This document shows, in pieces, positions 53,136-61,856 of a stretch of 64,000 nt of DNA. The position numbers were made by a program, and so were the translations under genes. The notes under the pieces are model-generated. The model made no database searches, was not told the origin of the DNA, and was given only the letters and a program-made list of their open reading frames with translations. How positions within the stretch are numbered: position 1 is the stretch's first letter; every line of letters begins with the position of its first letter. Source of the stretch: Rubrivirga sp. SAORIC476 (GTDB taxonomy: Bacteria > Bacteroidota > Rhodothermia > Rhodothermales > Rubricoccaceae); assembly GCF_002283555.1 (NCBI RefSeq), contig NZ_MVOI01000003.1:783070-847069 (forward strand), in the 5' to 3' direction.

Positions 53136-56100
53136 CGCGCGACGGTGAGGACCTCGGTGACGGTTTCGCCACTCTCGACGTGGCGGACGCGGGCGACGTA
53201 GGTCCCGGCCCCGAGCCCGCTCACCCCCAGCGGCAGGGGGAGGTAGCGAAGCTCGGTCATCGAGACCGGCGCGCCGGTCCACACGACGCGGCCCAGCACG
53301 TCGACGAGGTCGACGGCGTAGGTCCCGGAGCGGCCCGCGTCGAGCACCAGCACAGCGGCCTCGCGGCTCGGGTTGGGGTAGACGCCGCGAATGGCGAACG
53401 GCCCCGTCGGTGTCACCTCCGGGTACTGCCCGGCACCTGTGACCGCCACGTCATCGAACCAGCCGACGGCGACGAGGCCGAGGCTGTCGCGGTCACCCGC
53501 AGCCACGGCCGGCCCGGCCAGCAGGTCCGTGGGCAACGAGAGCAGGCGGGTATCGAGACGCGTCCAGGCCTCGCCGTCAGACGACGCCTCGGCCGCCAGC
53601 CGGGCCTCGTCGCGGCGCAGGCGGAGCCAGGTCGGCCCGTCCCACGTGCCAACCTCCGTGCGGACAGAGCGCCCGTCGGCGCCATGGTTCCACAGCGCGA
53701 GGGTGCCGTCCGGCTCGGCCAGGAGCGTCGCCCCGAGGGCGTCCGACGCGGTGCTCGCCCGCATCGCCACGCCCGCCCCCGCGGTCGGCGTCGTGCCCGT
53801 GACCGCAGAGACCCGCGCCATCACGCCGCCGTCGCCGGAGACCACCTGCCGGACCATGTGGAACGCGCCATCGCGGACGGCCCCGCCCCCGACGACGACC
53901 AGCGCGCCCTGCACGCCCACCCCCGCCCGGCCCGTTGCGACCGGCGCTCCCACATCGAGCCCCTCGCCGCCACCCGGCAGCACGGCGTCCGGATCCACCT
54001 GCCCGTAGACCGACAGCCGGTCGGCCCCTACGACGCGGACCCCGTCCGCCTCGGCCTCGACGAAGAGCACCTGGAGGGTGTCCCCCTCGGCGAGGACGCT
54101 GGGGAAGCGGACCGGCGCCCAGGCGCCGTCCTGTCGCACCTCCACGGCCAGCCCGTCCGGCGCCTCCGAGAGGCCCGGCAGCCCGACGCGGCCGACGCGG
54201 AACGGACGCGGGAACGTCACCTCGACGCCGTCCTCGATCTCCATCGGCAACGCCGCCGGCACCACGTCGATCTCGGCCGGGACGACCGTCCGCAACGTCC
54301 GCGAGGCCGATGACACGAGGCCCTCGCCGTCGGTCACAGTCACCGTCGCGCGGTAGTGCGTCGTCTCCCCCGGCCCCCCGTGCGGGTCGAGGATGAACTC
54401 GCCCACGGCCTCCTCGGTGTAGAAAAACCGCCGGTGGATGTGGTCGTTGTGGAGCAGGTCCACGGCCCACTCGAACGCGAAGGTCTCGGCGGCGTCGATC
54501 GGGTCGGTGGCGGACGCCTGGAGGCGGACCCGCCCGTTGGCCGGGATGACGTACGCCGTCGGGCTCTCGATGGTCACCACCGGGAGCGCCCCGCCGATGC
54601 GGATGGAGAGCGACGCGCGGCTCTCCTGCCCGTCGGAGTCGGTCACAACCACCGTCGCCGGGAAGACGCCCTGCGCCACGTACGTGTGGGAGACCTCCGG
54701 CCCTTCCGCCGTCGCGCCGTCGCCGAACGTCCACTGGTAGGCGAGGTCCCCGCCGTCGGGGTCGAGCGAGGCGGTGGCGTCGAAGTCGAAGCGCGTGCCC
54801 ACCGCGCCCGTCCGCGCCGAGGCGGTCAGCCGCGCGACCGGCGGGCTCCCCCCGCTCCCCGCATACCGCAGCCGCACGATCTGGTTGTGGATCACGTCGG
54901 CCCCAATCAGCTCCCCCGTCGCCGGCTCCGGCGTCAGGTCGACGATGTGCCCGACGTCCTCGCCGATGAACGCGACCCCCTCCATGCCCTCCGCCCCGAG
55001 GCGAGCCGACCGGATCCACTGGTTGGCGTAGTCGGCGAAGAAGAGCGCGCCCTGGTACGCCTCCGGGTAGGCGGTGCCCGTGTACACCACGCCGCCGGTC
55101 ACGGAGTAGGCCGTCACGCCCGCCGGGGACGACCGCTCCGGGTAGCTGTGGCTGAAGTAGGCGTAGGGCTCCGTCGGGACGCCCGCGCGCGGCTCGGAGC
55201 ACGCCAGAGGCCCGGTCACCGACTGGCCGACGGCGTACTCCTCCGGCCCCTCGTAGCACGGCCAGCCGAAGTTCTCGCCCCCCGTCGAGCGGTTGATCTC
55301 CTCCCAGTTGGCCTGTCCGACGTCGCCGATGAGGAGCGTCCCCGGGCCGGCCTCGCCGGGCTCTGCCGGCACCACCGTGAACCGGAACGGGTTGCGGAAG
55401 CCTAGCGCCCACACCTTCGAGGCCGTGTCCGCCGGGTCGCCGGTGTAGAACGGGTTGTCGGGGTAGCCGTCGCCCGTCTCCGGGTCGATCCGCAGGATCT
55501 TGCCCCCCAGGCTCTCGAGCGACTGCGACCGGAAGAGGCCGATGTCCTCGTCGGGGTGGACCCCCTCGTCGGGGTTCTCCGAGAAGCACTCGTCGTACTG
55601 GCCGCCAATGTCGGGCTGGACCGGCGCGCCGGAGCCGTCGCCGCTGCCCACGAACAGCGAGCCATCGTGCCCGAACGCGATCGTGCCGATCGAGTGGTGG
55701 TTGTAGCACGACGGGATGCCGTCGTGGAAGTTCTCGCCCAGCACGACATGGCGGCTCGCCAGGTCGGCGCGGTTGGGGTCCGCGGGGTCGGCCGAGTAGC
55801 GGGTCACGCGCCCGTAGGCTCGGCTATAGCTCGGGGTCTGAGGCAGCGGTGAGTCGTCGACGGTGTAGACGAAGTAGATGTCCGGCGTCGCCGGGAAGCC
55901 CGGGTGGAGCGCGAAGCCCAGCAGGCCGCGCTCCGCCACGTTGAGGACCTCCCCGCCGAAGTACAGCCAGGGCTCGTCGAGCAGCGTGCCGTCCGGGAGA
56001 ACCACGCGGAGCCAGCCGCCCTTCATGAGGACGAAGATGCGCCCGTCGGCCGCGACCTCGACGTCGACGGCGTCGAAGATGGACCCCGGCGGCGTGATGG

Positions 56101-56209
56101 GCTCGATGTAGAAGCCCGTCTCCTGCGCCCGAGCCGCTCCGCTCAGCAGACTGACGGCGAGAAGGAGCAGGAAAAACGCAATCGGCCGGACGCGGAAGGC
56201 AGCGTACAC
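53132..56209 (-). CDS. Secreted PQQ-type sugar dehydrogenase with PKD and T9SS-type sorting domains
   Basis: A 1025-residue exported protein. The start is a GTG at 56209 giving a signal peptide ending GAARAQ. Residues about 35-455 are a soluble glucose/sorbosone dehydrogenase-like six-bladed propeller: RGLLGFALHPGF, NHHSIGTIAFGHDGSLFVGSGDG, KILRIDPETGDG, ALGFRNPFRF and GENFGWPCYEG. A PKD domain follows (about 465-545), then further beta domains. The C-terminal 85 residues (GVYPNPSRE, LVDVLGRVVW, GTYVARVR) are a T9SS-type sorting domain. It probably oxidises a sugar or polyol at the cell surface with PQQ. No PQQ biosynthesis gene is nearby. TAGCTTGA lies 22 bp upstream. Confidence 0.9.
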   Translation of the reverse strand: MYAAFRVRPIAFFLLLLAVSLLSGAARAQETGFYIEPITPPGSIFDAVDVEVAADGRIFVLMKGGWLRVVLPDGTLLDEPWLYFGGEVLNVAERGLLGFALHPGFPATPDIYFVYTVDDSPLPQTPSYSRAYGRVTRYSADPADPNRADLASRHVVLGENFHDGIPSCYNHHSIGTIAFGHDGSLFVGSGDGSGAPVQPDIGGQYDECFSENPDEGVHPDEDIGLFRSQSLESLGGKILRIDPETGDGYPDNPFYTGDPADTASKVWALGFRNPFRFTVVPAEPGEAGPGTLLIGDVGQANWEEINRSTGGENFGWPCYEGPEEYAVGQSVTGPLACSEPRAGVPTEPYAYFSHSYPERSSPAGVTAYSVTGGVVYTGTAYPEAYQGALFFADYANQWIRSARLGAEGMEGVAFIGEDVGHIVDLTPEPATGELIGADVIHNQIVRLRYAGSGGSPPVARLTASARTGAVGTRFDFDATASLDPDGGDLAYQWTFGDGATAEGPEVSHTYVAQGVFPATVVVTDSDGQESRASLSIRIGGALPVVTIESPTAYVIPANGRVRLQASATDPIDAAETFAFEWAVDLLHNDHIHRRFFYTEEAVGEFILDPHGGPGETTHYRATVTVTDGEGLVSSASRTLRTVVPAEIDVVPAALPMEIEDGVEVTFPRPFRVGRVGLPGLSEAPDGLAVEVRQDGAWAPVRFPSVLAEGDTLQVLFVEAEADGVRVVGADRLSVYGQVDPDAVLPGGGEGLDVGAPVATGRAGVGVQGALVVVGGGAVRDGAFHMVRQVVSGDGGVMARVSAVTGTTPTAGAGVAMRASTASDALGATLLAEPDGTLALWNHGADGRSVRTEVGTWDGPTWLRLRRDEARLAAEASSDGEAWTRLDTRLLSLPTDLLAGPAVAAGDRDSLGLVAVGWFDDVAVTGAGQYPEVTPTGPFAIRGVYPNPSREAAVLVLDAGRSGTYAVDLVDVLGRVVWTGAPVSMTELRYLPLPLGVSGLGAGTYVARVRHVESGETVTEVLTVAR

Positions 56210-56231
56210 ATCTCAGACTGTAGGTGTCTGA

Positions 56232-56239
56232 TCAAGCTA
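56232..56239 (-). promoter_or_regulatory. Promoter-like motif TAGCTTGA
   Basis: On minus, TAGCTTGA lies 22 bp before the sugar dehydrogenase start, in a local AT-rich stretch (about 56,205-56,275). It matches the recurrent element. Confidence 0.48.
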
Positions 56240-56308
56240 TCGACCGACATAGAGCGGACATATTGAGTTCTCTGTGCCCTCTCGGCCGCGTCCGGCTCTC
56301 CTTGGCCC

Positions 56309-57172
56309 TCAGGACGCGTCGTGGAGATGGGAGACGGCCGTCATGTTGCGGTCGCCCAGCCCGGCGTCCTGGGCCTGCTGGAACGCCGCACGCGCCGCCT
56401 CCACGACGGGCGCCGCCACGCCCGCCTCGGCGGCCATGCCGAGCGCGTAGCGGAGGTCCTTCTCCAGGAGATCGACGGGGAAGAGCGGCGCGTGCTGGTC
56501 GGCCGCCATCAGCCGCATCGCCGTCGTCCCGACGGGGCTGGCAGCGGGCGTGCCCCCGATGATCTCGGCGGCGGTGGCCGGGTCGATGCCCTGGCGGCCG
56601 AGCGCCGCAAGCAACTCGGCCGCCGCCGCCACCTGCACGCCCATGAACGCGTTGACGGCCAGCTTGGCGAGCGCGCCGTGGCCCGTGGGGCCGACGTGGT
56701 GGACGGCCGAGCCCATCGCCTCGAACGCTGGCCGCGCGGTCTCCAGCGCCTCGGCGTCCCCGCCGACGAGGTAGACCAGCGACGCGGCCTCGGCCTGGGG
56801 CGTGGAGCCGGAGACAGGCGCGTCCAGGAACGGGGTGCCGCGCTCGGCTGCCAGGGCCGCCAGCTCGCGGACCCAGCCGGGCGTCAGCGTGCTCGACTCG
56901 ACCGCCACGGCGGCCGGGCTCAGGCCCGCCAGCGCACCAACCGGGCCGGTCCACACGGCGCGCGACGCCTCGTCGTCGGTCACCATCACGATCACCACGT
57001 CGGCGCGGTGGGCCGCCTCGCGGGGCGTGTGGGCTACGACGGCGCCCAGCAGCTCCAGGTCCTCGGCGGGGCCGGGCGAGCGGTTCCAGACCGTCAGGTC
57101 GTGGCCGGCGTCGAGGAGGTGGGCGGCCATTCGGGCGCCCATGGCGCCGAGGCCGAGAAAAGCGATGTGCAT
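56309..57172 (-). CDS. NAD(P)-dependent beta-hydroxyacid dehydrogenase (3-hydroxyisobutyrate dehydrogenase family)
   Basis: A 287-residue enzyme. The Rossmann GLGAMGARMA is at residues 7-16. The substrate motif is FLDAPVSGSTPQAEAASL near residue 116. The catalytic Lys sits in GHGALAKLAVNAFMG near residue 170. Members oxidise 3-hydroxyisobutyrate, tartronate semialdehyde or related acids, or reduce glyoxylate and succinic semialdehyde. The acceptor here is unknown. It lies downstream of a Crp-like regulator and upstream of the PQQ-type sugar dehydrogenase on the same strand, so a joint role in sugar-acid metabolism is possible. The gap to the dehydrogenase is 99 bp with its own promoter motif, so they may be separate units. 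Confidence 0.88.
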   Translation of the reverse strand: MHIAFLGLGAMGARMAAHLLDAGHDLTVWNRSPGPAEDLELLGAVVAHTPREAAHRADVVIVMVTDDEASRAVWTGPVGALAGLSPAAVAVESSTLTPGWVRELAALAAERGTPFLDAPVSGSTPQAEAASLVYLVGGDAEALETARPAFEAMGSAVHHVGPTGHGALAKLAVNAFMGVQVAAAAELLAALGRQGIDPATAAEIIGGTPAASPVGTTAMRLMAADQHAPLFPVDLLEKDLRYALGMAAEAGVAAPVVEAARAAFQQAQDAGLGDRNMTAVSHLHDAS

Positions 57173-57232
57173 GTCAGTCGGGAGAAAGGGATGCCGGAGG
57201 ATCGGGCGCAGGCCCGGGCCGCGCCTGAACCT

Positions 57233-57808
57233 TCATTCAGAAGCCGCCTGCCGACGCACGCGCGACAGGTGAACATCGGTGACGCCGAGGTAACTGGCCA
57301 GGTGGTACAGCGGGACCCGCTGGAGAAGGTCCGGGCGCTCGCGGACGAGATCGGCGTAGCGCTCGGCGGCACTCTGGAGCAGCAGGCTCCGCGTCCGGAG
57401 TTCCTTGCGCGCCAGGATCCGCTCGGCCAGCTTCCGCCCCAACCGGTCGAAGGCGGGGTCGCGGTCCATCAGGTCGGCGAAGGCGTCGACCGGCGCGGCC
57501 AGCACGACGGTCGGTTCGAGCGCCTCGATGCCATAGAGGATCGGCAGACGGAGGTGGGCCGCCGCCAGCGCGCCGGCGAACTCGCCCTCGACCACGAACG
57601 CCTTGTTGGACTCGCGCCCGTCGTCACCCGGGTAGTAGAACCGGAGCAGGCCGCGCTCGACGAACAGGATCTCGTGCGCGGTCGAGCCCGGCAGCGCGAC
57701 CGGCTCGCGGGCCCCCACCTCACGCCGGACGAACAGGCCGCGGAGCGTGGCCAGCCGGTCGGCGTCGAGGTCGGCCCAGTGGGCGACAGCGGTGGCGAAC
57801 AAGGACAT
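57233..57808 (-). CDS. Crp/Fnr-family transcriptional regulator
   Basis: A 191-residue protein. Residues about 20-115 are a cyclic-nucleotide-binding-like beta-roll (AHEILFVERGLLRFYY and NKAFVVEGEFAGAL). The C-terminal helix-turn-helix is in RVPLYHLASYLGVTDVHLSRVRRQ, the form found in Bacteroidota Crp-like proteins. The phosphate-binding residues of true cAMP receptors are not evident, so the signal is unknown. The start is 12 bp after the stop of the FtsX-like permease gene on the same strand, indicating co-transcription. It may control the following dehydrogenase gene, 60 bp away. Confidence 0.88.
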   Translation of the reverse strand: MSLFATAVAHWADLDADRLATLRGLFVRREVGAREPVALPGSTAHEILFVERGLLRFYYPGDDGRESNKAFVVEGEFAGALAAAHLRLPILYGIEALEPTVVLAAPVDAFADLMDRDPAFDRLGRKLAERILARKELRTRSLLLQSAAERYADLVRERPDLLQRVPLYHLASYLGVTDVHLSRVRRQAASE

Positions 57809-57820
57809 GACGCGAGTCTA

Positions 57821-60445
57821 CTACCCCTCCCGCATCGCCAGCGCCGGGCTCGTCCGCGACGTCTTCCACGCCGGGTACACGCCCGCCAGCAGCGCCGCGC
57901 CGACCGCCAGCCCGACCGCCTGCAGCAACACGCTCGGCGAGACGGTGAACGCCAGCGTCCACCCGAACGAGCGGACGTTGACCACGAACACCAGCACCGC
58001 CGCCAGCGCCAGCCCCAGCGGGACCGCCAGCAGCCCGGCCCACAGGCCCATCAGCCCGGTCTCGGCGAACACCATCCGCCGCACCTCGCCCGGCGTCATG
58101 CCCTGCGCGCGGAGCATCGCCAGCTCGCGGCGGCGCTCCAGTTGCAGCGCCATCAGCGCCGAGAGCACGCCCACGAACGCCACCGCGACGGCCAGCAGCC
58201 GCAGCACGCTCGTGACCACGAACGTCTGGTCGAAGATCTCCAGGCTCGCCTCCCGCAGGTCGCGGTTCGAGCGCACGATCACCTCCTGCCCGCTCGCGTC
58301 GGCCAGCGCCAGCGCCTGCTGCACCAGCGTCGCCGCGTCTATTCCCTCGACGGCCGTCAACGCCGTCCCCGCGAAGCCGGGGTCGCGGAACGCCTCCAGG
58401 AACGGCCCCTCGTCCATCAGCACGACGCCCAGGTCGTTGCCGTAGTCGAAGTAGACGCCCGTGATCGGATAGCGCCGCTCGCCCCGGTCGGTCGGCAGCG
58501 TCAGCGTGTCGCCCGCAGTCACCCCGAACCGGAACGCGAACGGCTCGCTCACCGCCACCCCGCCCGACGGCGCCGCCTCGGCGACGGCCTGGGCCGAGCC
58601 CGCCTTGTAGCGGTAGATGCCCGCCCGTGTCGCGTCCACGCGCGAGGCGACCAGGTCGAACGGCCCGGAGCCGGTGTCGAGCGTCCGCAACCGGATCGCG
58701 TCCGCTCGGGCGACGCCGGGCAGGCCGGCCAGTCGCAGCGCCAGCGTGTCGTCCAGCACCGCCCCGCCGCGCCGGAACACGGTCGACGGCGGCTGCACGT
58801 ACACGTCGGACACCAGCACCGCGCCCAGCCAGTCGGCCACGGTCGTCCGGAACGACGACACCATCGTCGCCACGCCGACCGTCGCGGCCACGGCCACGGC
58901 CAGCGCCGCCACGGCCACCGCCGTCCGGCTCAGGCTGGCCGTGATACCGCGCGCCGCCATCCGCCCGACCGGGCCGAGCACAGCCCCGAGCACCGGCCGT
59001 GCCAGCGCGGCCCAGGCGCGCGTCACCCACGGGATCGCGAGCGCGAACCCGCCCAGGATGCCCAGCATCCCCACGTACGCACCGGGCACGCCTGCCGGAA
59101 TCCACAGCGACGCGACGCCGAGCACGAGCACGGCCGCGCCCCACGCGGCCAACCGACCTGCACCCCGCGCGAGCCTGTCCTCCTGGGTCGACCGCCGCAG
59201 CGCGCTCGCGGGCGTGGTCGAGGCGGCTTCCCAGCCCGGACGCAGCGCCCCTACCACGGTCGCCCCGAGGCCGAGGGCTACGCCTTTCAGCAGCGCCACC
59301 GGCGACAGCGCCAGCTCGCGGACGCGCACCACGAAGTAAAGATCGCCGATGGTCTGCGTCACCAGCCGCACCAGCCCCGTCCCCATCAGCACGCCCAACG
59401 CCAGGCCCAGCACGGTGCCCACCAGCCCGATCACCAGCGCCTCGCCGAGCACGGCGCGGAACACCTCGGCGCGTGTCACGCCCAGCGCCCGGTACGTCCC
59501 CAGTACCCGCCGCCGCTGCACGACCGCGAACGTGACCGTGTTGTAGATCAAGAACACGCCCACCACCAGCGCCAGCAGCGACAGCGCCGTCAGGTTGAGC
59601 CGAAACGCCGCCGTCATCGTCTCCAACGTCTCGGCCTGCGTCGACGCCGGGCGCACGTCCACGCCCTCCGGCAACAGCGCCTGCACCGCCGCCACCGCCG
59701 CCGGGTCGTCCGGCAAAATCAGGTCGATGCGGGTCAGGCTCCCTGCGGTCGCGGCGAGGGGCGACGGCCTGGGAAGGTCACTCGCGGCCCCTTCTGGAGT
59801 CGGCTCCCCGCCCCGTGCCCTGTGCCCCATGCCACGTGCCCTCCCGAACCACTCCTGCGCCGTCGCCACGTCGGCCACCAGGAGGTTCTGGAGGGCGCTC
59901 GCCGAGCGCTCGTCGTCCGGCTGCAGCAGCCCCACCACCTGCGCCACCTCGGGCCGGCCGTCGACGCGCAGCCCCAGCGTGTCACCCACGGCCACGCCCA
60001 GCTCGGCCGCCGTCTGCTCGGAGACCAGGACCGCGCCGGGGACCGTCAGGAAGGTGTTCGCGTCCAGCCCCCCGCCCGGACCGCCGACGAACGACCGGAA
60101 GGCGGGCTCCGCGAACGGGTCGATGCCCAGCACCGACACCACGCGCATCCGGTCGCGCGCCACCCGCGCGTCGCCCTGCACCACCGGCGCGACGGCCTCC
60201 ACGCGGGGCTGGACCACCAGGTCGGCCACCAACCCGCCGTCCACCCCGCCCGGCCCGCCGATCACCTGATGCGTCGCCGTGCCCGTCACGGCCTCGCCGG
60301 ACAGTTCGAAGGCCCGCAATGCGCTCGTGTTGGCCAGATCTACGGCCACGCTCACGGCCACGCCCAGCGCGACCCCCAGGATCGACAGCGCCGTCAGCAG
60401 GGGGTGCCGCAGCAGGTACCGGCGGCTGGAACGGAGCAGGGGCAT
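57821..60445 (-). CDS. FtsX/MacB-like ABC transporter permease
   Basis: An 874-residue inner-membrane protein with the duplicated FtsX arrangement. A first helix (LTALSILGVALGVAVSVAVD) precedes a large periplasmic domain, then three helices near residues 285-400, a second set starting near 500, and a final FtsX module (LRLLAVAVAFVGVLSALMAL to SPALAMREG). Relatives (LolCE, MacB, YknZ types) extract lipids or lipoproteins or move peptides. No ATPase partner is adjacent. Residues 201-236 are a low-complexity Gly/Arg/Pro-rich insert whose DNA contains a degenerate heptamer repeat (59815-59842, TGCC every 7 bp), which looks like a recent insertion in the periplasmic domain. Confidence 0.88.
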   Translation of the reverse strand: MPLLRSSRRYLLRHPLLTALSILGVALGVAVSVAVDLANTSALRAFELSGEAVTGTATHQVIGGPGGVDGGLVADLVVQPRVEAVAPVVQGDARVARDRMRVVSVLGIDPFAEPAFRSFVGGPGGGLDANTFLTVPGAVLVSEQTAAELGVAVGDTLGLRVDGRPEVAQVVGLLQPDDERSASALQNLLVADVATAQEWFGRARGMGHRARGGEPTPEGAASDLPRPSPLAATAGSLTRIDLILPDDPAAVAAVQALLPEGVDVRPASTQAETLETMTAAFRLNLTALSLLALVVGVFLIYNTVTFAVVQRRRVLGTYRALGVTRAEVFRAVLGEALVIGLVGTVLGLALGVLMGTGLVRLVTQTIGDLYFVVRVRELALSPVALLKGVALGLGATVVGALRPGWEAASTTPASALRRSTQEDRLARGAGRLAAWGAAVLVLGVASLWIPAGVPGAYVGMLGILGGFALAIPWVTRAWAALARPVLGAVLGPVGRMAARGITASLSRTAVAVAALAVAVAATVGVATMVSSFRTTVADWLGAVLVSDVYVQPPSTVFRRGGAVLDDTLALRLAGLPGVARADAIRLRTLDTGSGPFDLVASRVDATRAGIYRYKAGSAQAVAEAAPSGGVAVSEPFAFRFGVTAGDTLTLPTDRGERRYPITGVYFDYGNDLGVVLMDEGPFLEAFRDPGFAGTALTAVEGIDAATLVQQALALADASGQEVIVRSNRDLREASLEIFDQTFVVTSVLRLLAVAVAFVGVLSALMALQLERRRELAMLRAQGMTPGEVRRMVFAETGLMGLWAGLLAVPLGLALAAVLVFVVNVRSFGWTLAFTVSPSVLLQAVGLAVGAALLAGVYPAWKTSRTSPALAMREG

Positions 60446-60488
60446 GAGCGGCGTCGCGGGGGTGGGAGCCTACTCCGCCCCGCGCGTC

Positions 60489-60575
60489 GCGGATTCGGAC
60501 CGCCGATGGGGACAACCCCTGACCTCGAGTCCCGTGCCAGCCTGCGGATTCGGCCCCCCGACGGAGACGCCCCCT
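60489..60575. repeat. Imperfect 32-bp direct repeat
   Basis: GCGGATTCGGACCGCCGATG onward (60489-60520) and GCGGATTCGGCCCCCCGACG onward (60544-60575) agree at roughly 26-27 of 32 positions, 55 bp apart, in the gap upstream of the FtsX-like gene. The function is unknown. Confidence 0.55.
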
Positions 60576-60611
60576 CACGTAGGGGCACGCCGGTGGACTC
60601 CCCTCATGCAT

Positions 60612-60625
60612 CCTCGGCCCCGAGG
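60612..60625. repeat. Dispersed palindrome, copy 8 (short)
   Basis: CCTCGGCCCCGAGG lies 31 bp after the stop of the LVIVD-repeat gene (minus). Confidence 0.65.
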
Positions 60626-60656
60626 CGGCCCGACCCGACGGCCCCCGCTCCGCCCC

Positions 60657-61733
60657 CTACGAGTCCACCGGTGGCGACCACTTGAGCACCGTCAGTTGGC
60701 CCGTCCCGTCGCTGCCGTACACGTAGCCCCCCGGCGAGGGCAGCGTCGCGCCCCAGTTGCCGTCCATCGCCACGTCGTCGTTCCGCCCGTACGTGTCGTG
60801 GTGCGCCACCACCGTCGGGGTCGTCAGGTCCGCCAGGTCCAGCACGTAGACACCCGCCGTGTAGTGCGAGAGGAACGCGTAGCGCCCCTGGATCAGCACG
60901 TTGTGCGCGATCCGGTTGGCCCCCAGCCACTCCCCGATCAGCTCCGGGTTGTTCGGGTCCTCGATGTTCCACACCTTGACCGTCTTCTCGGCCGTCTCCT
61001 CGGTCGTCAGCACGTGGCGGCCGTCGTCCGTCGGCCAGATGTTGTGGACGTAGCCCGCGTTCGGCACCGACACCCGCGTCACCAGCACCGGGTTCGCCTT
61101 GTCCGACAGGTCCCAGATCGAGTACGTCGGGTTGCGGCCCTCCGCGATGTAGACGCGGTCCTCGAACGCGACCACGTCGTGCACGTCGCCCACGTCCAGA
61201 GTCGCGACCACGACCGGCGCGAGCGGATCGGCGAGGTCCAGCACGAGCACCGCCGAGCCGTCCGAGTTGAGCACGTAGGCGTGCCCCGTCGCCACGTCGA
61301 TGGACAGGTTGTGGGACGACACCAGCGCGTCGTCCGGCCCTCGGATCACCGCCACCTCCTCCGCGCTCTCCGGCAGGTTCGACAGGTCGATGATCTGGAG
61401 CCCCTCGCTGCGCCCCGTCGCCTCGGAGACGGCATACGCGTAGTGCCCGTACGTCTTGATGTCGCGCCAGTACCAGCGCGCGTCCTCGGTCGGCCCGGGG
61501 ATGCGGGCCACCACCTCCAGGCTCGGCACCGCCACGATGGACACGCCCTCGATGTCGCCCATGATGGCATACTCCGCGCCGTCGGGCGCCACGTAGCCCC
61601 ACACGTCCGAGCCGCCCGTCTCCAGCGAGTCCGTCGCGATGGCAGGCAGGTCCACGGTCCCGATCAGGTCGAGCGTCTGGGCACTGGCAGACGAGACCAG
61701 CAGAACGGCGGCGAGGAGCGACAGGCGGGTCAT
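60657..61733 (-). CDS. Exported LVIVD-repeat (choice-of-anchor-B-like) protein
   Basis: A 358-residue protein with a signal peptide ending SSASAQ. The body is repeated beta blades of the LVIVD type: GVSIVAVPSLEVVARIPG, GLQIIDLSNLPESAEEV, AVLVLDLADPLAPVVVATL, YSIWDLSDKANPVLVTR, VKVWNIEDPNNPELI and GVYVLDLADLTTPTVVA. Seven or so copies should form a propeller. Such proteins are cell-surface or periplasmic, without a known enzymatic site. Unlike its usual relatives, it has no sorting domain at its C-terminus, so it may stay in the periplasm. The ATG at 61733 is preferred to a GTG nine bases earlier. A TACGTTGC sequence lies 21 bp upstream. Confidence 0.85.
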   Translation of the reverse strand: MTRLSLLAAVLLVSSASAQTLDLIGTVDLPAIATDSLETGGSDVWGYVAPDGAEYAIMGDIEGVSIVAVPSLEVVARIPGPTEDARWYWRDIKTYGHYAYAVSEATGRSEGLQIIDLSNLPESAEEVAVIRGPDDALVSSHNLSIDVATGHAYVLNSDGSAVLVLDLADPLAPVVVATLDVGDVHDVVAFEDRVYIAEGRNPTYSIWDLSDKANPVLVTRVSVPNAGYVHNIWPTDDGRHVLTTEETAEKTVKVWNIEDPNNPELIGEWLGANRIAHNVLIQGRYAFLSHYTAGVYVLDLADLTTPTVVAHHDTYGRNDDVAMDGNWGATLPSPGGYVYGSDGTGQLTVLKWSPPVDS

Positions 61734-61790
61734 GGCAATCACGGTGGGGAGGAGGCAACGTACGGCAGCCCGTCGGGGCGACGATGCGCT

Positions 61791-61808
61791 CGCCTCGGCA
61801 CCGAGGCG
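61791..61808. repeat. Dispersed palindrome, copy 9
   Basis: CGCCTCGGCACCGAGGCG lies 48 bp after the fmt stop (minus), between fmt and the LVIVD-repeat gene. Confidence 0.75.
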
Positions 61809-61856
61809 GGAAGAGCCGTCTGCCCGTGCCCTATTCCCCGCGAGCGTCAGCGAGCC

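Noticed and set aside
56321-60685. A 1454-codon open frame on plus
   Set aside because: It is antisense to the dehydrogenase, Crp-like and FtsX-like genes and is dominated by His/Arg/Gln as a shadow of their codons.
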